From Geodermatophilaceae bacterium NBWT11 (GTDB taxonomy: Bacteria; Actinomycetota; Actinomycetes; Mycobacteriales; Geodermatophilaceae), in contig CP043652.1 in NCBI GenBank assembly GCA_014218215.1, positions 1 to 64,000 of the forward strand: a DNA stretch of 64,000 nucleotides, in the 5' to 3' direction. The notes under the pieces are model-generated. The model saw nothing but the letters and a program-made list of their open reading frames with translations. It was not told where the DNA came from and did no database searches. The translations under genes were made by a program, and so were the position numbers. Positions 25,064 to 33,685 of the stretch are shown piece after piece (position 1 is the stretch's first letter; each line of letters begins with the position of its first letter).

Positions 25064-26485
25064 GTGACCGACCCCCGCGACGTCGACGACCCGCGCCCCC
25101 CGGGGTCGGGACCCGTCGCGGGCTGGCGGCAGGGCTGGACGGCGCTGCTGCTGACCTCCCTCGCCCGGTCGGTCCTGGCCGCCGTGGTCGTGCTGGTGGC
25201 CTGGTCGGTGGTCCCGGTCCCGTTCGGCGCGCAGAGCCACGTCGTGCTGACCGGCTCCATGGCCCCGCGACTGCAGGTCGGGGACGTGGTCGTCTCCAGG
25301 GACGTGCCCGTCCCCACCCTGGCGGTCGGTGACGTCGTCGTCGCCGCCGACCCCGACCGGCCCGGCGGCGTGCGCGTGCACCGCCTGGCCGGGTGGGAGG
25401 ACGGCCGACTGCGGCTGCGGGGGGACGCCAACCCCGCCCCGGACTCCTCCCTGGTGTCCCCCGCGGACGTGGTGGGGGTCGGCGTCCTCCGGGTCCCGTG
25501 GATCGGGGCACCGCGGGTGTGGGTCTCCACCGGCGACTGGGTTCCGTTGACCGCCACCGGCGTGGGCCTGGTGAGCCTGTTGGCGGCGAGCAGCGTCTTC
25601 CGGCCGCCGGGGGCGAGCCTCCCTGCCCGCGCCGGCTCGCACCGGGCGCCGGTGCGGCTGACCCGGCGTGGGCGGCGCGTGCGCGCCGCGACGGTGCTCG
25701 GCCTGCTGGTCGGTGTCACCGTCACCACCCACCACGCCGCCTCCGCCGCCTACGCCTCCACCGCCGGCGGCGGCCTCTCGACCCTGGCCAGCGCCCAGCA
25801 CTTCCGGTGCGCCGCCGCGGTCGCCGACGCCGGTGCCGGCCGCTACTACCCGCTGCAGGAGACCGACGGACCCACCGCGGTGAACCTGGGCACCGACCCC
25901 GACGCCGACGCCACCTTCCATGGCGGGGTCGCCCTGGGCTCGCCCGGACCCGACTGCCTGGGTGCCGACCGGGCGGTGACCCTGGACGGCTCCTCCGGCT
26001 GGATCGGCACGGCCAGTCCCGTGAGCAACCCGACCGTCTTCAGCATCGGCGTCTGGTTCCGGACCACCGTGGCCGGCGGCAAGATCATGGGCTTCGGGAC
26101 CAGCGCGAACGCCACCTCCGGTCAGTACGACCGGCACGTCTACATGTCCGACGACGGGCGGCTGACCTTCGGCGTCTACAACGGGGCCATCCAGACGATC
26201 ACCACCCCGGGCTCCTACGCCGACGGCGCGTGGCACCTCGCCGTGGGCACGCTGGGGCCGGCCGGCCTGGGCTTCTACGTCGACGGCGCGCGGATCGGCC
26301 TGCGGCCGGAGGTGACCACCGCCGAGCAGATCACCGGCTTCTGGCGGCTGGGGTTCGACACGCTGGGGGGATGGCCGGGGGCACCGGGCAACTCCTACTT
26401 CACCGGCTCGCTGGCCCACGCCGCGGTGTACCCCACCCAGCTCGGCCCCGACGAGGTGCGCGAGCTGTACGTCACCGGCGCCTGA
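25064..26485 (+). CDS. SipW-type signal peptidase I fused to a LamG domain
   Basis: A 473-residue fusion. Residues 27-50 form a membrane helix; VLTGSMAPRLQVGDVV carries the catalytic Ser65, VRVHRL has His106 instead of the usual Lys (the SipW/ER-type Ser-His pair), and RGDANPAPD (120-127) is the third conserved box. After a second membrane segment (about 162-178) and a basic linker comes another signal-like helix (VLGLLVGVTVTT) ending HAASAAYAST, closely like the TasA-type cleavage context. Residues 245-473 form a LamG/concanavalin-like domain (GVWFRTT, FYVDGARI). The protein may therefore carry its own substrate. AGGAGGA precedes the GTG. Confidence 0.82.
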   Translation: MTDPRDVDDPRPPGSGPVAGWRQGWTALLLTSLARSVLAAVVVLVAWSVVPVPFGAQSHVVLTGSMAPRLQVGDVVVSRDVPVPTLAVGDVVVAADPDRPGGVRVHRLAGWEDGRLRLRGDANPAPDSSLVSPADVVGVGVLRVPWIGAPRVWVSTGDWVPLTATGVGLVSLLAASSVFRPPGASLPARAGSHRAPVRLTRRGRRVRAATVLGLLVGVTVTTHHAASAAYASTAGGGLSTLASAQHFRCAAAVADAGAGRYYPLQETDGPTAVNLGTDPDADATFHGGVALGSPGPDCLGADRAVTLDGSSGWIGTASPVSNPTVFSIGVWFRTTVAGGKIMGFGTSANATSGQYDRHVYMSDDGRLTFGVYNGAIQTITTPGSYADGAWHLAVGTLGPAGLGFYVDGARIGLRPEVTTAEQITGFWRLGFDTLGGWPGAPGNSYFTGSLAHAAVYPTQLGPDEVRELYVTGA

Positions 26486-26500
26486 GTCGGGCCCGGGGCC

Positions 26501-28069
26501 TCACGGGGTCTCGGGCCTGCGGGCGACGAGGAGGACGTGGGTGTCGGGCCAGTCGAGCTGCTCGCCGCTGACGGGGTCGAGGAGCTGGGCGACCGGTGCG
26601 AAGACGTTCTCCACCAGCCAGTCGTTGCGCCAGGCGCCCGAGCGGGGGTCGACCTCGAGGCCGGCGGCGGTGACCAGCGCGGTCCAGCCGGCGCCGTCCA
26701 GGGCGCAGAACTGCTCGTGGGTCTCGGACAGCCAGTTGTCGGTGTAGCTGACCTTGGAGAGGAACTCCATCGCGTCGGCCAGCCGGAGCAGGACGTCGTC
26801 CCCGTCGGTGCTGAACGCGAACGGCACCCCGGCGTGCCGGCGGAAGTCGACGGCGAACTGGTCGAACCGGGCCCGGGTGCTCAGGCCCTCCAGGTGTCCG
26901 GCGACGTCGGCCAGCGCGGTCAGGTCGACGGGGTCGGCGGCGGCGCCGTCGTCGGTGCGCAGCCGCAGACGCACCTGCCGGTCACCCTCGGCCGGGCCGC
27001 AGACGTCGGAGTTGATCCACACCCCGCCGGGCGCGGTGTGCGCGGCGATCTCCCGGGCCAGGGCGTGCAGGGCGGCCACTCCTCCGCCGTAGCTGAGGAT
27101 CTCGTGGGTCAGCGCGAAGGTCGTCGTGGTGTCCACGGTGGCCGGCGGGAAGACCGACCCGTTGAGCACGTTGGCCTGCACGAAGAACGTGTTCGGGTTC
27201 GCCGCGAAGGCGCCCTGGGCCTTGCGGTGCTCGCACTCGTCGAACAGGTGCCGGGCCACCTCGACGCCGAACAGGTCCGACTCGTGCAGCGTGGGCTCGG
27301 CCGCGGCGAGCTCGAGCATGGCGCCGGTGGCGCAGCCGATGTCGACGATCCGGCCGGGCTGCACCCACGGCCTGGCCTGGGCCCACTTGCGCTCTGCGGC
27401 GGACTCGAACGCCGCGATGTAGGAGCGGTACTCCCGGGTGGCGGTCAGCCCGCCCTCGGAGCCGACCACCGGGTCGGAGCAGATGACGGCGGTGGACTCG
27501 GCGAGGCCGTACCGGTCGAACACCGACACCGTGGCCGGGTGGGCCAGCTCCCGCCAGGTGGGGTCGCCGGCGACCAGCAGCTCGAGCACGTCCCACGGGC
27601 GGGCCGGGTCGGCGTCGTCCCCGGCCTCGACGGGCACCACCCGGTAGCCCAGCTCCCGGTACATCGCGGTGACCGCGGCGGTCGAGCAGGCGACGACGGT
27701 GTCGGCCGGGCTGGGGGCACGGCGTCCGATCGTCTCGTGGGCGACGGTCTTGACCGTCAGCTCGGCGAACCGCGGTGTGGGTTCGACGTCCACGACGCCG
27801 ATGACGACGCCCTCGATCCCCTCCGTCAGCGCGAACCGCTCGATCGCGGCCTCCCGCCGGTGGAAGGGCACCGGGTTGCGCCGGGTGCCGCGGTGGTTGG
27901 CCGAGGTGACGGCCCAGACGACGGCGGCGTCCTCGGCCAGCACCACCGGCTCGCCCTCGGTGTCGCGGGTGTGCCCGGCCAGGACCGCCCGCAGGTAGTG
28001 GGCCTGAAAGCGGGTGAGCACGTGGTGCCGGCCGGGGAACAGGACGGTGCGCAGGGGGCTGTCGACCAC
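26501..28069 (-). CDS. Nucleotidyltransferase-like domain fused to a SAM-dependent methyltransferase
   Basis: A 522-residue two-part protein. Residues 1-190 resemble NMN/cytidylyltransferases: VLFPGRHHVLTRFQAHYL in place of GRFQPxHxGH, then SANHRGTRRNPVPFHRREAAIERF in place of the NPFT...R motif. The second half has the class I methyltransferase SAM site VDIGCATGAML and HEILSYGG. The combined function is unknown; modification of a nucleotide or cofactor is possible. The gene lies 19 bp below the reactivase B gene on the same strand and may be read with the diol dehydratase operon. GTG 28069 is the chosen start but lacks a strong ribosome-binding site. Confidence 0.65.
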   Translation of the reverse strand: MVDSPLRTVLFPGRHHVLTRFQAHYLRAVLAGHTRDTEGEPVVLAEDAAVVWAVTSANHRGTRRNPVPFHRREAAIERFALTEGIEGVVIGVVDVEPTPRFAELTVKTVAHETIGRRAPSPADTVVACSTAAVTAMYRELGYRVVPVEAGDDADPARPWDVLELLVAGDPTWRELAHPATVSVFDRYGLAESTAVICSDPVVGSEGGLTATREYRSYIAAFESAAERKWAQARPWVQPGRIVDIGCATGAMLELAAAEPTLHESDLFGVEVARHLFDECEHRKAQGAFAANPNTFFVQANVLNGSVFPPATVDTTTTFALTHEILSYGGGVAALHALAREIAAHTAPGGVWINSDVCGPAEGDRQVRLRLRTDDGAAADPVDLTALADVAGHLEGLSTRARFDQFAVDFRRHAGVPFAFSTDGDDVLLRLADAMEFLSKVSYTDNWLSETHEQFCALDGAGWTALVTAAGLEVDPRSGAWRNDWLVENVFAPVAQLLDPVSGEQLDWPDTHVLLVARRPETP

Positions 28070-28088
28070 GCGGCCATCCTGCCGGAGC

Positions 28089-28430
28089 TCAGACCAGCGG
28101 CAGGCCGGTGACGACGCGGGCGGCCACACGGCCGGCACGGCGCCCGTCGGCCGGGTCGTCGCCGGCGACCTCCAGGGCGGGCCGGTCCACCGGGAGCTGG
28201 GCGTGGTGCACGGCGACCGCGGAGCCGGACACCCCGACGCCGACCGACAGCCGGGAGGCCTGCGCCGCGGCGGCTGCCAGTACGACCGCGTCGGCGCCGG
28301 CGACGGCCACGACCCGCAGCGGGACGCCCTCCTCCTCGGCGCCGGCGGCGACCTCCCGGAGCACCGCGGGGTCGGCGTCCGGCCCGTGGTGCAGCACCAG
28401 CGCCGGCTTCTCGACCGGCTCGTCCCTCAC
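28089..28430 (-). CDS. Diol/glycerol dehydratase reactivase small subunit
   Basis: A 113-residue protein of the DdrB/PduH family: KPALVLHHGPDADPAVLREVAAGAEEEGVPLRVV and the closing RAGRVAARVVTGLPLV are typical. With the large reactivase subunit it exchanges damaged cobalamin out of the dehydratase. Its GTG overlaps the large subunit stop (GTGA). Confidence 0.88.
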   Translation of the reverse strand: MRDEPVEKPALVLHHGPDADPAVLREVAAGAEEEGVPLRVVAVAGADAVVLAAAAAQASRLSVGVGVSGSAVAVHHAQLPVDRPALEVAGDDPADGRRAGRVAARVVTGLPLV

Positions 28431-30264
28431 CGACCGCGCACCGCGAACGCCGCGACCAGACCGGTGGCCACCGCGTTGCGTGGTCCCTGGTCGCCGAGCA
28501 CGTTGCCGGTGCCGCAGACCACGCCGTGCCCGGCGAGGGCCTCGGCGATCTGGTCGGGGATCTCGAAGTCCAGCGCCGAGCCGCCCAGCAGGACGACGAA
28601 GTCCAGCGCCCGCAGCTCCCCGCCCGGGGCCACCTGGCGCAGCGCCCGCAGCGTGTTCACCACGAACACCCGCCGCTTGGCCTCCCGGCGCACCCGGCGC
28701 ACGTGGTCCAGGCCGTACCGGGTGCCGATCGGCACCGGGCCCTCGGCGGTCAGCACGACCACCCGGGCGAAGACGTGCGGGGGCAGCGGCTCGTCGAAGA
28801 ACTGCACGGTGCCGTCCTCGTGCCGGACGTGGAAGAAGCTCTCCACCTTGGCCAGCGGCCAGCGCTTGACCAGCTCGGCGACCTCCCGGTCGTCCAACGC
28901 CAGCTCGGAGTCGATCAGCTTGGTGACCAGCTCGCCGGCGCCGGCCACGTGCACCGCGGTCGAGGTGCCGTCGGCGGTGAGCAGTGCCGCGTCGGTCGAC
29001 CCCCCGCCCAGGTCGACGACGACGACCGGCGCCTGCACGCCCGGGGTGGTCAGCGCCCCGAGCGCGGCCATCTCGCCCTCCACGCCGCCGATCTCGGTGG
29101 TGGTCGTCAGCGAGGTGGCGACCCGGTCGGCGACGGCCTGCATCCGGCTGCGGCTGGTGCGCACCATGGCGGCCAGCCCGACGGCGTTCTCCAACGCGAT
29201 CTCCCCGGCCAGCCCGCCGCGCACCTCGGCCGGGACGAAGGTGTCCACCGCCAGCACGTCCCGGATCGCGATGTCGCCGGGGTCCGCGCCCCCGAGGGTG
29301 TCGGCCATGGTGTCGCGCACCGCGGCGAGCATCCCGCCCACGTGGGTGCCGGGTTCGCCGTGCGCGTCCTCCAGCGGCTGCACCCGGGCCAGCGCGGCCA
29401 TGATCGCCTCGGCACCGGCGTCCACGTCGACCTTCACCGTGCGCCCGGCCCCGCGCAGCTCCAGCACCCCGACCGGGATCCGCCGGTCGGTGACGTCCCC
29501 GGCCGGCGTGCGGACGACCACCGCCGACCGGTTGCCGGTGAGCGCCCGCGCCACGGGTGAGACCTGCCGGGTCTGGTCGGGGTCCAGGTCGAACACGGTC
29601 GCGATGCCGTAGGTGTTGGACAGCGTGCGGATGGTCCGGCCGGGCCGGCGACCTCGACCGCGGCACGCATCCCGAGGGGCACCTTCTCCACCGCGGACAC
29701 CTCGTCGACGACGGGGACCTCCTCCCGCAACCGGTTGGTGACCAGCACGGCGTCGTCCCCGGCGAGCACGGCGGCCACCACCGGCACCCCCCGGGCGACC
29801 GCGCCGTTCAGCGCGGCCGCGACGTCGTCGAAGTCCCACCCGGGCGGGACGACGACGACCGCCGGCTCGTCGACCGGGTGCTCACCCAGGTCGGCAACCG
29901 ACACCGTCACACCGACGCCGAGCCCGACGCCGCCGGGGGTGGCCGGGTTGTGCCCGATCATCGTGGACTCGGTGATGACCGTCTCGGTGATGGTCTCCAT
30001 CGCCAGCCCGCTGATCACCGGGGTGGCCTCGTTGAGCAGCACGACGTCGAGCTCCTCGGCCCGCCGTCCGACGTCGGCAAGGGCCCGGCGCACCGCCGTG
30101 AGGGCACCCTCAGTCGAGGCCGGGGTGCCCTTCACGCCGGTGGTCCGGGTCAGCGCGGTGCCCAGCCAGCGCACGTCGCCGTCGGCACCCAGCACCGCCA
30201 GGCACGCCTCGGTGGTGCTGTTGCCGATGTCGACGCCGACGACCAGGCGGTCGCCGCCGCTCAC
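28427..30264 (-). pseudogene. Diol/glycerol dehydratase reactivase large subunit, interrupted by a -1 frameshift
   Basis: This is the DdrA/PduG-like ATPase-fold subunit. From GTG 30264 the frame encodes VVGVDIGNSTTEACLA through KVPLGMRAAVEVAGP; near 29640-29645 it slips, and the rest (TIRTLSNTYGIATVFDLDPDQ... to GPRNAVATGLVAAF) continues one frame over to 28427. The span of 1,838 bp is one short of a multiple of three. One extra G in the CCCGG tract of the minus strand would restore V-A-G-P-G-R-T-I-R and a 612-residue protein, the family's usual size. Both halves are otherwise intact, so this is either a very recent mutation or an assembly/sequencing deletion. Confidence 0.85.
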
Positions 30265-30845
30265 CCCGCGGCGCGCTCGATGGTGGCCTCCAGCTCCACC
30301 GGGCCGGCCCCGTCCCGGATGCACTCGAACTCCTTCAGGTGCAGCAGCGCGGCCTTGGCCTGCCAGCGCGGGCGGGCCATCTGGTCGTTGCGGGTGGGCA
30401 CCGGCTGCGGGGACTCCCCCTTGGCGTACTGCGCGGCGTTGGAGCCGATCGCCCGGAACACCTCGGCGTCCAGCAGCGGGGACTGCGGGAAGAGCTCCAG
30501 GTTGGACAGCCGGGCCAGGTCCTTCTGGTGGATCATCGTCGTCCCGCGGGACAGCAGGCCCACCGAGATGCCCGACCCGGACAGCTTGGCCGCGACGTGC
30601 GAGATGGCCGCGAGGTCGGCGGTCGCCCACACCCGCACGATCCGCACCCCGACGCCCTGCTCCTCGATGCCGGCCATCAGCTGCCGGAGCACCTCGGCGT
30701 GCGGGACGCCGACGATCGTCTGGGTGAAGGTGTCCCCGAAGGCCGGGGAGACCGCGACGACCACCTCGTCGGGCCGGGTGCCGCGGCGGGCGGGGCCGGT
30801 CTCGGTCAGGGTGAGCGTGCGCTGCGGGGTCTCGAGCGATGTCAC
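30261..30845 (-). CDS. Diol/glycerol dehydratase medium subunit
   Basis: A 194-residue beta subunit: EVVVAVSPAFGDTFTQTIVGVPHAEVLRQLMAGIEEQG and SGSGISVGLLSRGTTMIHQKDL are strongly conserved and shape the cobalamin site. GTG 30845 starts 2 bp after the large subunit stop; the stop overlaps the reactivase start as GTGA. It lacks an N-terminal extension of the type that targets Pdu enzymes to microcompartments. Confidence 0.93.
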   Translation of the reverse strand: MTSLETPQRTLTLTETGPARRGTRPDEVVVAVSPAFGDTFTQTIVGVPHAEVLRQLMAGIEEQGVGVRIVRVWATADLAAISHVAAKLSGSGISVGLLSRGTTMIHQKDLARLSNLELFPQSPLLDAEVFRAIGSNAAQYAKGESPQPVPTRNDQMARPRWQAKAALLHLKEFECIRDGAGPVELEATIERAAG

Positions 30846-30847
30846 GG

Positions 30848-32560
30848 TCAGCGCACCTCGGTCTCGGGGTTGGTCGCGGAGGTGACGTGCCGCAGCTGCT
30901 TGAGCTGCTCCCACCGTTCACCCTCCAGCCGGTAGCCGGTGCCCGGGCCGGCGTAGTCGTTGGCGTCGTTGATCGCCGACAGCGGCACGAAGTCCGCGGT
31001 GAGGATCGCCGAGGTCTGCAGCAGGTCCCCCGACACCCGCTGGCGGAGCACCGACAGCAGGTTCTCCGCGACGTCGTGGAAGCCCGAGGCCTCCAGCGCG
31101 CGCACCAGGTCCAGCCCGGTGATGCCCCGGTCCATCACGGCCTGGGCGCCGGTGAGGTCGGCCAGCACGTCGCGGAACGGGTAGTCGTTGGAGCTGTTGG
31201 CGTAGGTCGCCGCCTCCACCTCGGCGTCGGTGATCGCCGGGAGGTCGAGCTGGGCGAACAGCGCCTGCAGCGCCCGGGCCGCCTTCGCCCGCACGGCGAG
31301 GATCTCCGGCTCCCGCACGTGCCGCAGCCCGCCGTCGACCTGGAGGTCGCGCTGGATGGTGTTCCAGTCGTCGTAGTCGTCGGTGTCGAAGTTCGAGCCG
31401 GCGAACATGTTGTCCTGGTTGGGGACGGCGGAGTACCCCGAGCAGACGAAGTCGGTGCCCGGCAGCAGCTGCGGGAGCATCCGCGCCGTGCGGCGCATCG
31501 CCGAGTGGGAGAACGACTGGTCGTTCCCCGACGCGCACTCCAGGTCCATCATCGAGGCGACCAGGTTCTCCGCGGCCACCGCCCGGATCCCGCCGGGCAC
31601 CGCCCCCGGTACGCCGATGCAGCTGATCGAGCCGTTCTGCAGCCCCTGAACCCCGGCGCCCTTGGCCATCAGGATGCAGCGGATCTCCAGGTACAGCATC
31701 GAGCGGCCCTCGGCGTTGCCCATCTGCACCTCGGACCCGGTGCCCGAGGTGAAGCGCATCTTGATGCCGCGGGAGGCGTAGGCCGAGGCCAGGAACGTCT
31801 TGGACCAGGGGGTGTCGTCGCCGTCGACGAACACCGACTCGGTGCCGTAGATGGAGATCGTCTCGGCGTAGGCGGTGATGCCGCGCATGCCCAGGTCGAG
31901 CTCGGTGGCCTCCTCCAGCGCGCACTGGGTGAGCACGCCGCCGCGGCCGACCTGCCCGCCGACCTGCAGCGCGATCGCCACCAGCGGGGCGTAGCGGACG
32001 ACACCGAGCGTCGTCTCCAGCTCGGCGAAGCCGCGCAGCGCGCCCTCGGCGGCGTCCACGGCGACCTGCAGCGGGTTGTCCCGGGCGCTGGTGGAGTGCG
32101 CCTGGTTCGCCGGCGTGCGGCGGGCCCGCATCTTCTGCATCGCCTGCATGATCTCCACGACGTTCATCAGCTTGACGACGTCGAGGACCTTGGCCGGGGT
32201 GAGCCCGCGGGTCACGGCGAGGACGTCGGAGCGGCTGACGCCGGGGTCGATGAGCATCCGGGCGATCTGGCCCGAGTCCAGCGCCACCGAGGCCTCGGTG
32301 GTCGCCACGTCGAGGGCGTGGTCGGCGATGAAGCTGTCCATGAAGTCGAAGTCGGCGCGCTCCCGGCCGTCCATCTCCACCACCCGGCCGCCCTCGACCC
32401 GCACGCTGGGCTGCGGGTCGAAGTCGCTCTCCATCGCGACCAGGCCCTTCTCGGGCCACTCCTCGACGAACCCGTCGAGGTTGACCGGGCGCTCCTCGAG
32501 CACCTCGGTGCGCAGCGAGTGTCGGGTGTCGGTGGCCTTCAGCGGCTGGACGGCGGTCAT
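30848..32560 (-). CDS. B12-dependent diol/glycerol dehydratase large subunit
   Basis: The 570-residue alpha subunit forms the TIM-barrel active site that converts 1,2-propanediol to propanal or glycerol to 3-hydroxypropanal through an adenosylcobalamin radical. Long blocks match PduC/DhaB: KMRARRTPANQAHSTSA, VLTQCALEEATELDLGMRG, SIYGTESVFVDGDDTPWSKT, GAGVQGLQNGSISCIG, PGTDFVCSGYSAVPNQDNM and LRQRVSGDLLQTSA. The length is close to PduC. Substrate choice cannot be read by eye. It is coupled to the small subunit gene by ATGA. Confidence 0.96.
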   Translation of the reverse strand: MTAVQPLKATDTRHSLRTEVLEERPVNLDGFVEEWPEKGLVAMESDFDPQPSVRVEGGRVVEMDGRERADFDFMDSFIADHALDVATTEASVALDSGQIARMLIDPGVSRSDVLAVTRGLTPAKVLDVVKLMNVVEIMQAMQKMRARRTPANQAHSTSARDNPLQVAVDAAEGALRGFAELETTLGVVRYAPLVAIALQVGGQVGRGGVLTQCALEEATELDLGMRGITAYAETISIYGTESVFVDGDDTPWSKTFLASAYASRGIKMRFTSGTGSEVQMGNAEGRSMLYLEIRCILMAKGAGVQGLQNGSISCIGVPGAVPGGIRAVAAENLVASMMDLECASGNDQSFSHSAMRRTARMLPQLLPGTDFVCSGYSAVPNQDNMFAGSNFDTDDYDDWNTIQRDLQVDGGLRHVREPEILAVRAKAARALQALFAQLDLPAITDAEVEAATYANSSNDYPFRDVLADLTGAQAVMDRGITGLDLVRALEASGFHDVAENLLSVLRQRVSGDLLQTSAILTADFVPLSAINDANDYAGPGTGYRLEGERWEQLKQLRHVTSATNPETEVR

Positions 32561-33045
32561 GCGCGGGTCTCCTCGTCGGTCGCGACGGCGGGGGTGAGCG
32601 CGCCGTCCTGGGCTTGCTCGGCGTCGTCCTCGGCCAGCAGCCGGCGGCGGCCGTAGACCTCGGCGGCCTCCCGCACCAGGGCGGCGTTCACCGGGGCCGC
32701 GTAGGTGGTCTCCAGCCGGTCGGCCATGGCCAGCAGCTGGGCCTCGGTGGAGGCCCGCGGGCGCAGCGCGTTGTACATCGTGAGCACCTCGGCGTCGGGG
32801 ATCGCGGTCATCTCCGCGGCCCGCCGGAAGTTCGCGGCCAGCTGAGGGCGGCCGGCGGACTCGGCGAGCTGGGCCTGCAGCTCGAGGGTCTCCGGGGCGA
32901 TCCGCAGGTCCTCGGCGGTCAGCTCGCCGGAGACGACGGCGTCCATCGTCAGCGCGGTGACCGGCTTGCCGGTGGGGGTCTTCAGCAGCTCGGGGCGGTT
33001 GACCGACAGCGGGTAGTCGGCGGCGGTGAGGGGTGCGGCGGTCAT
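32557..33045 (-). CDS. Diol/glycerol dehydratase small subunit
   Basis: The 162-residue gamma subunit and first gene of the operon. YPLSVNRPELLKTPTGKPV and the long helix LAESAGRPQLAANFRRAAEMTAIPDAEVLTMYNALRPR match the family. Subunit order small-large-medium differs from the large-medium-small order of Klebsiella and Salmonella operons. The C-terminal 30 residues are an acidic extension. Confidence 0.92.
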   Translation of the reverse strand: MTAAPLTAADYPLSVNRPELLKTPTGKPVTALTMDAVVSGELTAEDLRIAPETLELQAQLAESAGRPQLAANFRRAAEMTAIPDAEVLTMYNALRPRASTEAQLLAMADRLETTYAAPVNAALVREAAEVYGRRRLLAEDDAEQAQDGALTPAVATDEETRA

Positions 33046-33099
33046 CGGTCGGTGCTCACGGGGACGCTCCTGGGGATCGGCGGACCGGGCTCGCGCGCA

Positions 33100-33115
33100 G
33101 TGTGACCGCTGACAC
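33100..33115. promoter_or_regulatory. Candidate operator between the dehydratase operon and the HbpS-like gene
   Basis: GTGTGACCGCTGACAC is an imperfect 16-bp dyad with GTGT/ACAC ends, centred in the 127-bp divergent interval. A similar-length site for the nearby GAF regulator is plausible. It is based only on symmetry and position. Confidence 0.3.
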
Positions 33116-33172
33116 GTTGCACGTTCGTTGCCCGGGCGTGGGGGCTGGCGGACGCCGTCCGGAGGGGGTGTG

Positions 33173-33590
33173 ATGCCCGCCATGAGCGCTTCCCTGACCC
33201 ATGCCGCCGCCCGCGCCGTGCTCGACGCCGGCATCGCCGAGGCCGACGCGATCGGCCAGCCGATGAACATCGCCGTCGTCGACGACGGCGGCCACCTGGT
33301 CGCCTTCGCCCGGATGGACGGCGCGATCAAGGCCAGCATCGACATCTCCACCCGCAAGGCCGTGACCTCGGTGCTGATGAACGCACCGACCGGGGCGCTG
33401 ACCCCCGCTGGTGCAGCCCGGCGCCGAGCTGTTCGGCCTGGGCGCGAGCTCCGGCGGGCTGGTCACCTTCGGCGGCGGCATCCCGCTCTCCCGGGACGGC
33501 GCCTGCGTCGGTGCCGTCGGCGTCAGTGCGGGCTCGGTGGAGCAGGACACCCGCGTCGCCGAGGCCGCCGTCGCCGCCCTCCCCGCCTGA
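33173..33590 (+). pseudogene. HbpS/GlcG-like (PduO C-terminal domain) protein with a +1 frameshift
   Basis: DUF336 family: LTHAAARAVLDAGIAEADAIG, MNIAVVDDGGHLVAFARMDGA and IKASIDISTRKAVT are typical; after the slip the other frame gives LVQPGAELFGLGASSGGLVTFGGG and DGACVGAVGVSAGS, also typical. The slip is in the ACCCCCGC tract near 33401-33406; removing one C restores a 138-residue protein of normal size. The domain binds haem or cobalamin and forms the C-terminus of PduO, which fits its place next to the dehydratase. The ATG at 33173 follows GGAGG by seven bases. Confidence 0.82.
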
Positions 33591-33685
33591 GGACCCGGCG
33601 GGGCCTTGTCGCGGGTGGGCGGGGAGTCGATGATCACGGGACGGCGTCCAACGGTGGGCGGCGGCGAGCCGGCCGGAGGTGGGAC

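Noticed and set aside
33046-33172. Cobalamin riboswitch before the diol dehydratase operon
   Set aside because: The interval is only 127 bp and shows no B12-box-like sequence; a protein operator is more likely.
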